From Apus apus (taxonomy: Eukaryota > Chordata > Aves > Apodiformes > Apodidae), in NCBI RefSeq assembly GCF_020740795.1, contig NC_067287.1, forward strand, positions 13,097,501-13,161,500: a stretch of DNA of 64,000 nt, given 5' to 3'. Made by a program: the position numbers and the translations under genes. This document shows, in pieces, positions 14,640 through 35,225 of the stretch (its first letter is position 1; the number at the start of each line of letters is the position of its first letter). The notes beneath the pieces were generated by a model. It had not been told where the DNA came from. It saw nothing but the letters and a program-made list of their open reading frames with translations, and did not search any database.

Positions 14640-14806
14640 GGATACCTGAAATGGTTTCAAAGTTCTGTTTTCACATTTTGAAGGTGTGATATGCAAAGCA
14701 AAAAATAAGGGTGTCAATACAGACTTCCTTTCATGAATCCAGCCCTATGTCCTTAGTGGTATCTTATCCATGCCACCTGTAGATAGATATTTACAGTTCT
14801 CAAGCC

Positions 14807-20763
<5,957 letters not shown>

Positions 20764-22074
20764 TGTCCTGCTTGCCACAGATGAAGTACCAGGCAACTAA
20801 TCAGATCTGCAGACAGAAGAAACAGAGTCAACCATCCATGACACTGGTGACATCAAGGTAGCATGCAGGTAAAGCATCTCAGTAAAAACGTGCCAAAATT
20901 TTCTCAAAGCAGCTACTAGCTGAACAAGCTGTTCTTATTAATAAGCCTATCTTACACAACTGCTATCTAAAGCAGTCTCCAAAGGAAAAATATCCCACTT
21001 CCTCAAACAGCATGAAATTAAGTGGTTTTCATTGTTCTTTTTATAAGGATTTAACCCTTTTAAAATGTTTCTTTAATGTTGATGCAGCTTCACTTTAAAT
21101 GGAAAGCAGTTATACCCTAGATCTGCTTATAGGTAGAAAGGTGACTTTTAATCTCTCTACATAGGCTAAGAAAAAAGCAGATATACACAGTGAATTCTGG
21201 CAGGAACAAGTTGCAAAAGCTTCCAGCTGAAAGTATTATGACATGGCATTAGCATTTATTTTATACTCTTCCAGCCTTTGGATGCTACAAGTCTAATTTG
21301 CTTTTGGAAAAAAAATAATAAAATCCTGCTTTACTGCAAGAAATTCTCAGTTGTTCTTCTGATGCTGCAAAGCCATAAAAGAGTAAGCTTCAATAAACTA
21401 GGAGTTAACAAGCCTTTATCTGTGTATCATGCAAACCAAGAAATTAAGTACTAGGCACGTCATAAAAATAATACTGATTTTTCTAAATTTATTTTTTAAG
21501 AGTAGCTGGACACAGCAGTTGTGACAGAAACACAAGCATCAGCTCCCACACCCTGATTAACACAGATCAGCAACTCTACAAGCAGCACATTGGGAATAAA
21601 TGTTAAAGTGACCAATATAAAAAGAGAAGTGTCACCAGTCTGGATTCCTACGGTGAGAAAAACATTCATGTGTACTCCAGACTCATGATGGCTATAAGGT
21701 AGATGCCAGGATAGTAACACTTGTGTCCTCACAGCAGGACAACTATAAGCCCCAGATTTTCATACCCTGGCAGAGTGCTGTAAAGAGAGGAGCATGCCAT
21801 CCAGGGAACACTGCCATGGAAACTGACTATACCAACCTTGATTTATAGCAGCACCTGTTACTCCAGAAGCAATAGGTCCACCAGGAGTCTCAAATTTACC
21901 TCGATATGACTACACCAGAAAGACACTGGAACTGCCACACCATCAAGTTCTACTGGATAAAACTACAAGGCTTGCAGTAGAAGTTAGAGTACTATACTGG
22001 AAAAGCCTTCAGGATATCTAACTGCCCTAAACAAAATTAATTATGGACTAAGGGACTGTCAACCTACAAACATA

Positions 22075-22220
22075 CTATAGGATTATTTAGCCTGGAAATG
22101 ACTTCTGGATGCTGTCCAGCCCAAACCTCTCCCTTAAATTGCATTGTTTAGAGCAAACTGCTTCATGCACCCTGCTCTTCGGGGTTGACATTTCCAAGAC
22201 CAGTCTGGGAAACCTGCCCT
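22075..22220 (-). mobile_element. Probable old CR1 3' fragment
   Basis: The order GATTATTTAGCCTGGAAATG, then TGTCCAGCCCAAACC, then TTTAGAGCAAACTGC matches the reverse complement of a CR1 3' end, with many substitutions. The tail is lost. It lies in RALB intron 1, in the same orientation as the gene. Confidence 0.45.
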
Positions 22221-25200
22221 GTGATACATAGATTGTTAAGATTTCCCCCCTTGTCATGACTTGATGTTCCTAGAAGCAACAAATCAAAGTTCTCATTGAC
22301 TGCTTCATACAAGAATAAACATGCCAACACGAGGGCCAAGAAGGGCCCCGAGGATTGCATTTTCCAACATTTGAGCAGTAGTATTTTTCCACGCAGAGTA
22401 TTTTACTCACAACTGTTTGTCATACACATTTAGTACAGTAATGCAAATTAATAATCTTTAAATGCTCATTCTGGGGTAAACCCTGGTAAGTGAAGTCAGG
22501 TATTTTCCTCTGGTAATCTATACTACGTTACACATCAGCTCTCTCACCCAGGACACATCTTAGTACAGAAATGGAATGTGACAACTCCTACTTTTCAGAT
22601 TCTCCCTGTACAGCAAATGTACATTCATGTTGGGAACAGTGAAGTCAGCCATCATCCCAAAGATTCCAAATCAGAAGAGGACTATAAGCTTGAATTTTAG
22701 TTCTTAGTCACCAGAGAGGGAAGAGGGGAAAAGAACAGAGCAATCAGTGTGGAAAAACAGAGAACACAACAAGTAGCATCTGAACTCCAGAAGCTGTTGC
22801 TGAAAGGCTTCCTTTGCTTAAGGTCCACATTTTCTATGGATTATAAACTAGAATTCAGTTTGCTCAGACATAGACATCCAAGGCACAAGAGCTACATATT
22901 GGCTACAGAATTAGATAGTTGGGGGACTTCAAGAGTTCCAGCAATAACACAGCTTGCTCTTCGTAAGTTGTAGAGAAGTTTATTTTGCCCTAGTTCAAGA
23001 GCAGTCTGGCTGTTACTGGAGTAGATAAGCTGCTTTCTGAAGAAACCAAGTGAGTCTTAACAACTGTTCAGTGTAATTGTGAGTGGTCTTAACCTTTGAG
23101 TATTCCTTTAACAAGCATTCTGAAGTTGTTGTAACTACTGTGTTATCTAACATAAATCTTTCAAGTTAAATGCTTTTCTGGCAACACAAACTTAGTCCTG
23201 CTGCCTATGAAGTTGCCTTAAGTCCACTGTGCTATACCACTACAATAAAGTTACTGTTTACTAACAGCCAAGAAAGAAGATAGTCACTTTCTCCCTTCTG
23301 TCAATATAGATGCCACACCTTTACCTGGTCATATTAAAGGAATAGCTGCCTTTTAGGCAAAATACTGACCAACTTGATTCAGTACAAGCTCACCATGACC
23401 ATGAGTGGAGATAATATTTAAAATCTGCCTTCTCCATTTCACCTCAACACCAGCCAGTAGAAACTGCAAGGTTATCCTTCAAACACAGTGTTACCTGGCT
23501 TGTAATCAAGTATAGTATTAAGCAAAACCCACCCAACAGCATACCAATTTATAGTTTGATTGCATCTAAAGCTAGCCCAGCTCTTAATGGCCAAGGGACT
23601 TGACTTTCCCTGCAGAGCTGTTACAAGTGGCACCTGATCTTTTAGAGTATCAACCCTACATGAACTCTTTGAACATGAGTCTGCTTGCAACACAACCTCT
23701 ATGTTGTAGACCCTCACTGTAATCATAGAAGTTTTACACAACACATCTCTTCTCTGGTGGCAGAGAGAGAACAGCCCTCTCCAGTCTCAGAACAGTCAGG
23801 CAGTGCAGAACGAGGCAAGGCTGAAATGGTGTGGCACAGGATTGACACAGGCTGTATCAGTGCAGAAGCGTTTGCAACGTTTACAATGCTTGTAAACCAG
23901 CATTTACAAGACAACAGGCTAATAGCACATCACTGGTTCAGAGAGGGGCACGGGGATTTTGGTAGGTGTATCTAATAAAACTAGAGAAGTCATTGAAGCC
24001 AACTGTTTACTTGCATTTTCACCCCTGCAGCCCAAGAAACAATTTATACAATTTGGTTCAGAGCTCACATCTAACAGTTCCTTGAGTTTAAAAAAATTAA
24101 AAAAAAAAAATCAATTAACAGAAGTGAAAGCTCTCTCTGCAGTCTTCTCTGAGTTGGCAAGGATGAATTTTCATCCCATTCTGCAGTTTAAGCATCCTTG
24201 AGGCAGTCAAGAAGGAAGTCTTGGAAAGTCCAACCACCTCTCATTAAAAAGTAGCAGTGTTTAGAAGAACCTGTGATTACCACAGTTGATTTTAAAACAT
24301 TATGCAACACCCTTCAGTTTAAGGGAATGTAAACCTAAGGCTAAGAGTCTTAATATATCTGCTCAAGAGCCTGCCCTGAGCAACTGTCCAGACAAGTCAC
24401 CAAATTCTGTGATAAGTGTTTCCCCTTCTCCCATATTGTTCTTTACCTGTTGGGAAGTCAACTATGCCCAAACAAAGAGATTTATGCACCTCTGACAGGA
24501 ACAGAAGCAATCCAGTCACTGCTAGTCTGTCAAATCTGTTTGATTTCAATCTGTCATTTTACCCTCAGGCTTAATGACATAAAGTTGAACTTTGTGTTTT
24601 CATAAGCTTAAGAGCTCTTTAAAAACCCTTATGCTGAATGACTTTTTTTTTGGCAATTTGGGGTGAAAGAAGAGGGCACTTCTGGTTACAGTTCATCCTC
24701 CTTCAAAATAAAAAGCTAAACAGAGCTCAGGTCAGAGCATAAACTTTTTTCAGGCAGTCTTTCATCTTTAAGAAATTAGAAGCAATTACCTGCTTCATTT
24801 GCTTTAAAGGTAAGGATTAAGCCATTGACTTGATAACTCTGGATTTTTTCTTTTATAATAGGTTACACAAAGCTGTATTCACAATAGGAGCTTTGTGGTA
24901 CTAGTGAAAGATGCTCTTCAAACCAAGAAATAAAGGTTGCACCAACTAACAGGTTGGCCACATGAAACACAGCAAGATCTACAAATCAAACCATAGTGGT
25001 TACTAAAAAGTTGTTTTGATTTAGACTTCTGAAGATCTGTACTTGGCCACAGAACTAATTAAATCATGCCACCCTCAATATAAGAAATTTAACCCTAAGC
25101 TCACCAACTATTTCAGCTTTCTTTTGTTTTACCTGTTTGGATTATAACTTCTCCAGGTTAACTAAGGCCTTCTGCTGTAGGGAAATCTGCACAATGTTGT

Positions 25201-28200
25201 GTCATTCTTGGCTGGTCCCTCAAAACTGAGCACTTGAAGGCATTTGTTTATAAACAGCTTCATAGACTCCAAACTTGAGCATCAGTTTGCTATTTCTCCA
25301 CCCTCAGCCTAAAGTTAAACTGTCAGAACACTGTTAACAAACAGATTGGTTTACTTAATGCCAAGATTCAGTGACTTTTACTGAATAACGACATTAACTT
25401 CAACCAGATTGAACTTTTACATCCCTTTTTACTTCAAAGTAGAGTCACTTAAAGAAAGGAAAATGCACTTGTAACTTCACAGGACAGGAACCCATTTTGC
25501 TACAGCCCATGCAAATACATATGGGAAAAAAGAAACATGAGAAAATTAATTAGGCCTGTTTTCCAGTAAAAATTTTTACTACAACAAAAAATTCTAGATC
25601 CCTCCAAAGGCTTTAAATGGAATTGCTTATAGTTCTTCCAACTCAGTTAGAGATCTAAAACTGAAATAAAACTGTAAGATTAAAATTGCTGAGATGAGTC
25701 CTTGTTTCACTGTGCAGCTGATATCTTTGGACATACCATTGCTACCCTTCCACTGAAAGCAGTCATTCTTCAAATTTTAAAACAGGATTCTAGAAACCCT
25801 TAGCCCACCAGCTTGACAGAGGAGCTCTGTGAAACACTTCAGACACAAAACTTTAAAGGAAAAACTAAGGATTCCACCTATTAAAGACTTACATATCATA
25901 TCATCAAAAGCAAGCACAGAAAGAACAAAGTTTTGCAACAGAATTTTAGTGATCTTCTGTTATCAGAATATGAATTAGAGCCTTTGAGGTGTTTCTGTGA
26001 TATGCCTGCAAGAATGCAGCCACAGAAATTCCCTGGATCACAAAACTAATTAACAATCTCACTGAGCTATGAACTGTAAGAGCTCCTCAGCTGTTCTGAG
26101 GTTAGCCAGCAAATATTTAAGTACTGAAACTTCATTAGCTTTCAATGGACTGTAAATGCTCCAACTGGTAATTTAAGTATTTAAAAAATCCAACAAAACA
26201 GCGCATTGGAGATTAAGTGGTATATTTAATGCTACTGAAAATGTTAAGATATACAGGCTAAAAGAAACAACACTAGTCTATCTTCTTTCACTGTGCTGGT
26301 ATCATACCTCTTGGCACACCTCCAGTTACTGGTTTTCAAGCTAAACAGAAATTGTGTTCAGCAGAAATTCCCACGTGGGATATGTTTGTATTCTTCCCCA
26401 TGTCCTACTGGGTGTTTCTACCTTCCCAATTATGGCTACAGATTTTTCTGGGCCATGCTTAATCATATCAAGAAATCCATTTAGTGCAGGTTGGTGCAGC
26501 AGTTTCACAGCCCCCATGTGCATCACCCAATGCTGCTATTACCATCCTCTCTCCCTTGGTCCCCACTCCCTTGTCCCTGGCTGTTCAAGACCATCTCCTC
26601 CTGCAGGAGAGCCACTCAGCACTGCTGACTGGCTCTGCCAGTCACGTGCCTCAGTGCCAGTGCTGATGTGAAGGAAGAAAAGCAGCCTGTAGAACCAAGG
26701 CCAAAGAAGGCAGAACTTTAGCAGCCAAAAGGTTACTTATATTGCTGCAGCTTTGGGCAAGTTCCCTGCTGCTGTTCACACCAGGCTCCTCAGACATGTA
26801 CTGGTGCAGCTGACACCAGGCTGCAGTGTCTGGGCTGAGTGTTGGAGTGAAACAAGACTGAGATTTGGTTTTGATAATCAGGTATTTTTTGTCTCTATGC
26901 AAGACCTATTAGTAGACTCACTGTTGCAAAGATAAGGAATGCATTTGGAAAACTTAATACTTTATAACATCAGAAAGAAAAGTAATAATTCAGGACAAGG
27001 ATCTGCCTTACTCGATACACATACTCTTTACACATTGGATCCTTGTTGGAAGAAGTGGCAACAGCCACACCACTAAATGTTATGGGAGAAACCACAGAAT
27101 GAACACAATTTACTTGATTTACTGAAAGCTACAAGCTTACATTACACGAGTTTCAAACAATGGAATGAGTTACTAATTCAACACAAAAAACAACTAGGAT
27201 GTTAGCCTGTACAATGAACTTGTACTGCAGGAGAGTGCCTAAGACTTGCTTATCTGCAGCATACCATATGCAGCCTAAAGGCAGCATTTTTAATTTACTT
27301 CTGATGAGGTGTCCTCCCTGTACCCCATGCACAAGGAAGCAGTTATCCACACTGGGAGCCAAAAATCACACTAAAATTTTCTAACACTATCAATAGCATC
27401 AGACATCCAGCCACTGGATACCAGCCAGTTAAAATTAAGAATCCCTGCTAGTGATCTTAAGTCTTCCTATCATATTTTACTTTCCACAATTTCACACATT
27501 TGCATGCAAAGTCATCTTCAGCTCTCCACTTAGATTAAAACTGTTTAATAAGATACAGTTATCTTTAGAAGTGTGAACTTAATATACCAAGGCTTCCAGT
27601 GTTTTCCTGACACATGCAGTTATGAACAATAAGATCATGAACAGGAGACTCCCAAATGCATTGCTACTTAAACCAATTATTACCCTTGCAACCTACAAAG
27701 TCTAGCACACTGTTCTTTGCAACAGGTTATAGCTAAACGTGGGACAACTCCACTCTTTAAGACTACTTTCATATCTGGGTCCCCAAAATAGTGATCTACT
27801 TCAACTATGAAATACCTGTATATACTCACCACACTGCATCCCTACCATCCTTGTCAAATGCAGCTCAACTTTGCTTATGAATTTTTTGATAAATGCATCA
27901 TTATAGCTCAGAAAGCTGACAGCAGCAGGCATTCACTCACTAAACAAAAATCTTTAATATATGCCCTCTCACATCATTTAGTACAGGACCATTCTAGATT
28001 ATTCATTACAAATAAACACACAATATTTTAACATGCTAGTATCAATATTGCCTAGAATAATCTTGATGTCCAACAAAAATTTGACTTAAATTCTATCCAA
28101 GTCTGAAGCAAGGTTATATACTTCGATGAAACCCTCAAAGATTTAGTCACAGGAAGGACTCCATCTGAGCATGAGAGGAGTACCAGTTTAAAGCAATCCT

Positions 28201-31200
28201 TTAAACTGAAGTCAGATCTTAACAGTGAAGCAAAATACAGGCAAATGCATATATATCCCTGTTTCTAAGGGACTTAAATATCTTGAGGTCTTTTAGAATT
28301 TTCTTAGAGTGGAAGAAAAACATCTGAGTAACTTGTTTCTGATCAGTAGCTAAGCACAGAGGAGAAAGGACTGCCTTTACAGTACTTGTCAGGAACTGCA
28401 GCACCTCCAAAAATTATTTTTATCTACGTTTGACTAAATAAGGTTGCAAAGGTCATCATATAAAGTTAACATTATCAACAGCCACATAACTGAATCAAGA
28501 GATGACCATTGCATACAGGTATCCCAACAGAGCACTGTTCTGCAATACTGCAGTCACATGCAGTCCATAAAGCCTTGCAAGACATTCTAATTAGAGCTTG
28601 AATACAGACATTAGAATGCAAGCCTTATTTCTGCTCCTTCATTTTGGTCTTGAGGCAACTTTACAGATCTGTGTAAAATGCCTATTTCATTACAAAGATT
28701 CTATTTTTGTCACAGGCACAGAGTGCTTAGGTAGGAATCTGCATATCCCAGCTCAATAAAGCAGTGACTGTTTTTCTCATTAGTCTTTATAAATACAAAG
28801 ACCATTCAACCAACAAAGGGAGGAGTCATGGAAGGCAGTATTAAAGAGACTATTAGAATAAGAGGACAGAGTTAAACAAAAGCCTTTTCCAGTTTGCTAC
28901 CAAGCTAAGACTTTGCTATGGATACCAAGTTGATTCCTGCTTAAAGAAAACAAACAGCTAGCCTCAAAATTAAGCCCAGTAACTGCAAATGCAGCTACTT
29001 GGTTGTGTAGTAATGCATTTGTACAACTGCAATCTGCTAGTCACCTATATAAGTGGATGGATGACACTAATCCGTTTGTGCTAAATTCATGTATACTGAA
29101 TGCTTACAAAGCCTTGGAAATACCTGCCAGAAGAGAAGCTAACAGTTGTCTCTACTGCTGTTCCACTTTATCTACTGAACCATACTACTCTCAAGGTGAA
29201 CCCTCCTAGGATATGATGCATGGAAATTGTCTACAGAGAGCTGTACCCCTACAGTCATTAGGTGAGTCATCTCTACCCAGACTTCCTCACAGAGGAAGGA
29301 AATAAACTGGCAGTTTCCCCTACAGGAATCCTTATAGATCCTAATAGGGATTAGAAAAAAAAGAGACAATGTAATACTGGGAAAACTGCCAGAATTCCAG
29401 CATGCATTAACTTTCCACAGAGAGCACAGAGATTAAAATCTGTGTTAACAAGTCAACTGTGACATTGCTCAGCTTGTATTCATGCTGCTATAATGTCAGA
29501 AAATACCACTCATTACTCTGCCAAGGCACAGAGATACCTACCATGCTACTGTGCCTTCAGGAGATCATCACTATCTGGAAGTTTGAATTTCTGTCCTGGA
29601 CACAGTGTCAGCTCCAGCGACACTAACAAATACATGAGGAAGATGTGACAGCAATAAGGCAGAGAGATCTAACTAAAGTTATCCCTCCTGATAAGTGCCA
29701 AAGAAGAAGTTTTGTCCCCACAGCACTGTCAATGAGAACTGTCACTCTTTTAGAGCTGTAAGGAATTTCAGAACAAGCACCTTTGACTCAAGACACTACC
29801 ACACTTGAGAACCTTGTAGAACAACTTAAACCACTGTCTATAGAATACTCTGCCTTTTAGAGCTGGGTTACTCCAGTCACTTTTCCACTCTTAACTAATC
29901 CAAGTGAAACTGTCCTTTTAAGCCCACAGAAGCTGCGCAGCAACTGGGGCCATGTTTAATAGGGTTTTTACCTTTTCTGGTCTTTAAAGACCTTTGAGAT
30001 TGTTTTCTACAGATGGTGTGGTTTTGGTGTTAAAACTGCAGTTCTACCGTGCTGTTAGTATTATACCTGCCCTTTCAGATTCAAACAACAGCCTTGCATC
30101 CTGCTTGCTTAACTAGGTGCAACCCTCCAGCTCTGCCATGTTATTGTATCATCTTGTCACATAGGTATGTGTTCCAGGTCAACAATGATGAACCAGATAA
30201 GCACAAGACATGCTGCTTCCTTTCCCTAATAGTAGTCTCTCTTTTCTTCACCAGAAGAGCAACAGGTGCATTACGCTCACAAATACACACACCCCATGGA
30301 GTATGTAGCACCACCCTAAAGTGGCACTTATCCCAAGAGGTGAGGTACCTCAGGGAGGGTCCCAATCCATCACAGTCTCCCTGAACTCTTGCACAAAAGG
30401 TGTTTAGATAAATGTAGTTACAAGTTATTCAATTTCCAATTAAAATTTCCTCACTCTTTCACAGATAACACCACAGTTATATACAGATTTATGGGAAAAA
30501 AAGAAACCACCATCCCATTTTCCTTATTCAGAGCAGAGCAACTAGCAGATTGTATGGAGCATCAAGCAGAGGATATTCTTTTATTTCAACAAGGTAGTGT
30601 TAACTGAAGTGGAGGTCATAAGACACTAGTGCCATTACAACAAAAAACAATTCTACACGGAGATACCCAGTTAGACCTTTCCAAGTACTTCCAGGAAGCT
30701 TCCAAGTCTACTAGCAATGCCCAGGAGACACACTGCAGACTGACTATAGAAGAGATAGATTTACCACACTGCTCTTATCCTAGCCAGAACCTGTCAGGGA
30801 ACCTGGCAGATATCTTCCACAAAAACAAAGACTGAGTATTACTATGTTAAGAGTTTGTTACTGTGGTGGTAGCTGTCTAGTTGCTTAATTAGAGTGGATT
30901 ATGACACCATTTCTCACACTAGTCAATTAGGCTCATACAAAAAAAAAAAATTACACTTGGGCAGAGTTGTACTCACTCTCATTGACTTGCAAGACATATT
31001 TTGACTGTGCTTCCTTTGAAAGCTCGTCCATGCGCAGAAGCACGCTTATCTTTGATACACAGCACACACCAAGTCTACCAAACCACTGCCAAGAGAATGT
31101 CATGCTACAGATGGTCAATCTAATACCAATTTTGTCAGGTAACTGAGAGTTTAACAAATAGAACAGACAAGTCAAGTATCTCCACTCATGCAGTATCTTA

Positions 31201-31351
31201 AGTGACACATGAGTTTACAATAACCTAAGATTCAAATACTACATCAGTATAAGGTTACGACATTGTTTCAGTTACTTCACTGGATAAGCTGCAGCTGTGG
31301 GAACCTCAAGGAAGTTGCCACTAAGACTACCTAGCAAATTCAAACAAATAC

Positions 31352-31787
31352 CAGGGCTACGAGGATGATTAAGGGACTGGAACACCTGCCTTACAAGGAA
31401 AGCCTAAGAGACTTGGGTCTTCTCAGTCTAGAGAGGAGAAGACCGAGGGGGGGTCTAACTAATGTCTATAAATACATGAGGGCTGGGCATCAAGAAGGCG
31501 GGGGCAACCTCTTTTCACCTGTGGCCTGTGATAGGACGAGGGGCAATGGATTCAAACACGAGCACAGGAAGTTACACCTCAAAATGAGGCAGAACTTCTT
31601 TACTGTGAGGATTACAGAGCACTGGAACAGTCTCCCCAGAGAAGCTGCAGAGTCTCCTTCTCTGGAGACTTTCAAGACCTGCCTTTGAGTGATCTGCTCT
31701 AGTTTTTTTGGTCCTGCTCTGGCAGGGGAGTTGGACTAAATGGTCTTCAGCAGTCCCGTCCAACCCCTAACATTCTGTGATTCTGTG
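31352..31787 (+). mobile_element. CR1 LINE, 5'-truncated 3' end
   Basis: A 436-bp copy on the plus strand, antisense to RALB within intron 1. It encodes the last part of CR1 ORF2: an uninterrupted frame of about 107 codons (31365-31688) with GLEHLPYK, LSLERRR, RTRGNGF and HWNSLPREAAE, all typical of the CR1 C-terminus. A short 3' UTR follows, ending in the characteristic tail ATTCTGTGATTCTGTG (31772-31787). The intact frame and clean tail suggest a fairly young insertion. Confidence 0.93.
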
Positions 31788-33289
31788 AAACACCAATTCA
31801 GCCACAAGCACACTACGGAATTGCAGGATTTCATTCTTCAGCTCTCATGAATTGTTACCAGCCAAGATTCCTCCCCTCATTCCAACCCTTGAGCTGTCAG
31901 AGCTACCACATGGTCTTGCAAATATGGCACTGGACACTGCAGACAGGCAATGAGCTGTGACCACTGTTCCCCCAGAAGACTGATCTTACTAGATCATTCT
32001 GTCTTCAGTTTCCCCAGTGAACTAGATGCCTGGGATAAATTAGAAGTTTATTTCGTTTGGCTTAGGTACTACCAATAGAAGCAACAGTCTCTGTCCATAC
32101 AATCACATTCCTTGCTCCTAAACTGACATTAATGTCTCATGTTCTCATCTCCATTTGGGGAGAAATAAGCCACTGATGTGTTCACATTTGATGGAGGTAC
32201 GCAAGTAATAAACCCCTACTTTGAATTTACTCTTAACCATGGGAGTCCCAGCTCCCTAGGCACTATGGGGAATTATCTCCCTGTAGCCTCTGAAAGTCCT
32301 TCCACTATTTTAAGCACTTAACTGAAGGGTTCACAGATGTATACCATGAGTCACTAAGCTCCTTCAGTCAGGCACACCACACAAGTGCCAAGCACTGAAC
32401 CTTTTCACCATCTTCCAATCAATACATTTGCATCACGCAAAGCAACAATTGTAGCATTTAGTACTTCAGATAATTACTTGTTATTCATAATGCAGTTGCT
32501 CTGTCAAGTCTCCTTTAAACAGATTTCTTCACTGCAGTTTCCCCAATCAGGAAAAATTAATATCATACCAAGGTAGTCAGCACATACAAGAAGGTACTTT
32601 TCTACTAGACTAAGAACAGATGTTTTAAATAGCAAAAAGCCACGTAGTGTTCCAGTCTACTATATTCACACGTTTTACCTCAAAGCCAAAAGCAGAATTT
32701 CTATCCTTAAATGGAGACTGGAATGTTACACCAGTACAGGGGTCACATTCAGTTTCAGTATCTCTACTGTAACTGTAAAGCTAATAAAACTAAAAAGCTG
32801 TGGAGAATTTCCCTTATGGGAAAAGTGTCATCCTTGGTCTCCCTCATGCTCTGCCTACCCCCTATAGAAGCAACTTCAGCTAAACACACGCTCTCCAACC
32901 ACAGAGACTCTAAAGTGCTGTAGAAGAAAGAGTGGCATGAGAAGAAAGAGTAACATGCTTGCTGATCACTCTGGTTTTAGATGACAGATTTAACTCAGAA
33001 TCACTTGCACATTAGTACACATGTAGTTCAGGACACTTTACCTTACGACCCAGCACGCAACCAGGTGACATGAAAATACAGAACCCATGCAGAATACAAA
33101 CTATACATTCATCCTTCTGTGATCTTTGAGACATTTCCTCTCCCCACAGAGCACGTTACCAGAAAAAAAACCCTACTATTTCAATACACAGCCAGCTCAT
33201 CTCGTAAGTCTCATGCTTTTCCTGGGAAGTCAGCACAACAGGGTGCTTCTGTACACTAAGGCATATGCAACAGGGAACAAAGAGGAGAC

Positions 33290-33577
33290 ATTGGGGGTGT
33301 CTGTGTGTAGCTTCAGGGACTACAACCTCACTGGGATAGGTCTCATGGTTAGAGCTTTATGGGATGTTAGTGGATGGCTACAGGCTCTTTGGGAAAGAGG
33401 CCGGGAAGGCAAAGCAGGACAGCTGCCCTTCCCATGACAAAAGCAGGAATGCATGAAGTTTACCAAGGGATGGATAGATGATAAACCAAATTATGGGTCA
33501 GGATTAGCATAGTCAGCATGGGAGGCTGGATGAGCACTTCCAGAAGTGTCTTCCAGCCTCAGCAACTCAACAATTCA
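33290..33577 (+). mobile_element. Decayed CR1 LINE fragment, endonuclease region with possible 3' tail
   Basis: From about 33297 to 33510 the DNA resembles the CR1 ORF2 endonuclease-domain region: GGATGGCTACAGGCTCTTTG, a Lys/Gly-rich segment, GAATGCATGAAGT, GGGATGGAT and TTATGGGTCAGGATTA come in the CR1 order, but with frame breaks. The next 60 bp (GGCTGGATGAGCACTTCC, then CTTCCAGCCTC and CAACAATTC) look like a CR1 3' end. If both matches are right, the element lost its middle. Recognition is by memory of the family, not by alignment. Confidence 0.55.
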
Positions 33578-35225
33578 AGCTGCGTCCCAGAAATAGATTT
33601 GATCCAAATCTGGTTTGTGGAGTCTTCGGAAGCAGAAGGCCTATTTGTCAACTTGCACAAGCAGTACAGCAGAGCTAGAAAACTTGCAGCAAGTCCTTCA
33701 TTACTAACACTACATATTAGCTAAGGTTTCCAATTAATTTACAAGGTTATAATAGGAGGCATACTCATCAACTGATATATACTATTACAAGACAGTTTTG
33801 ACTACTTAGGGGAACGGAGTTAAACAAGATGACTGTATGATCTGTTTTACAAACAGATGAAAATGTACAGTATCACCACCAACCTACTTATGTCTAGTAA
33901 TTCTTTGAATTGGTGTCCTTCCATTATAGATTCAGAACAGATTCAAATCATAAAGCCTACTCAGAATTTAGTTTGCCTCATAAGACAAACTTAAATGTAA
34001 ATTCTCAACAAGCTTGCATAATGGTTTGAAAAATTAAATTGCTTCCCAAAATGTGTTTTGAAAATGAGAAAGTAGAATGAGAAATAGCACCAGTTTCAAG
34101 CTCACATGCCTGTCCTTTGAAAGACCATTCCCTTACATTGCTTGGCTAGTCTATTTTATGATATGGTAGATAAAAGCAGAAGGCCGCCAAAAAGGTCAGT
34201 CAATTGGTGACTACAATAATGAGAATTCCTTGCCTACCCACAATGGGATCTCACAGGAAGCCAAGAAGACGGAACAGCAAAAGAGGACCATCACAGAGAA
34301 GCTTCTTACATCAGCAGCAGTTTAGTGGAAAGGCTGTAGAAGAGATAAATACCTACTTTAGAATTAGTTACTTCTACTCAGGGAGCAGCTTCCCCAACAA
34401 GCAAAACCACCTATTTTCTGGAAAACTGAGGCACATTGATCTAAGAACACTTCACTCATTAAATGCCTGGGTTACAATGGTGCCCAAGACTGTGCCCTGC
34501 TGAGCAGGGTAGCACTAACTTATAAATCAGCTCCTGTAAATAAAATCAAAAGTCACTTTATTGTTCTGCAACATGGGAGTTCAGGGAGCTCCTACAACTG
34601 GATTTTTAAAGTGCCTTCTCATGTTTTGAGTATAATCTGTAATGCAGTAGTCTAGAAAAATCTTATCTGTAAGGTGGGATACTTCAAAAAACTTGTGATT
34701 TAGACCACTAGATAGCAAAAAAAAACCCCAAACAACCCTGTCATCAATATTAGATCTAAATTGGAAATATTAGTTAATGTGGCCACCTACATGAACTAAG
34801 CCATGCCCAAAGTTGGGACTAAGTCTAGGTCTCCAGTACTCTTCTGAAGAACGATTGTTTTCAATACAGGTAAAGATATGTTAAGGAAGAGCTAGAAAGC
34901 AGCAAAATCACAACACTTGCTTAACTCAGCATGTTCTCAGCTTTCCAGTTCTATGCTTCGAATTCAGATTCTTTCTACCACATTCCAAGATTAAGAAGAA
35001 CATATTAAGACCTCCAGTTTCACTGCACTTTTAGCAGCCTGAAATATTTCATACTAATCACATCAACTGACAGCAATGCTAATTCACAAAGTAACGATTT
35101 ACAGGATTAAGACTAACAAATGCTTATAATCCCAGGACCAATTTTTCAGTCTTTGACTTGTGATCCTGCAAAGATTCCTAGTCGGGACTGCATTTCCATT
35201 AAGTCCTATATTTCTGTAATTAACC

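Larger units (their letters stand above)
12983..14806 (-). other. RALB: RALB 3' UTR (terminal exon, long form)
   Basis: From the stop codon at 14807 the terminal exon should continue to the poly(A) site below the AAATAAA at 13007-13001, about 1.8 kb. No other gene or strong splice acceptor is apparent in it. It includes a three-copy 9-bp repeat (13461-13488). The end coordinate is inferred from the signal, not from transcript data; a short form ending near 14615 is possible. Confidence 0.65.
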
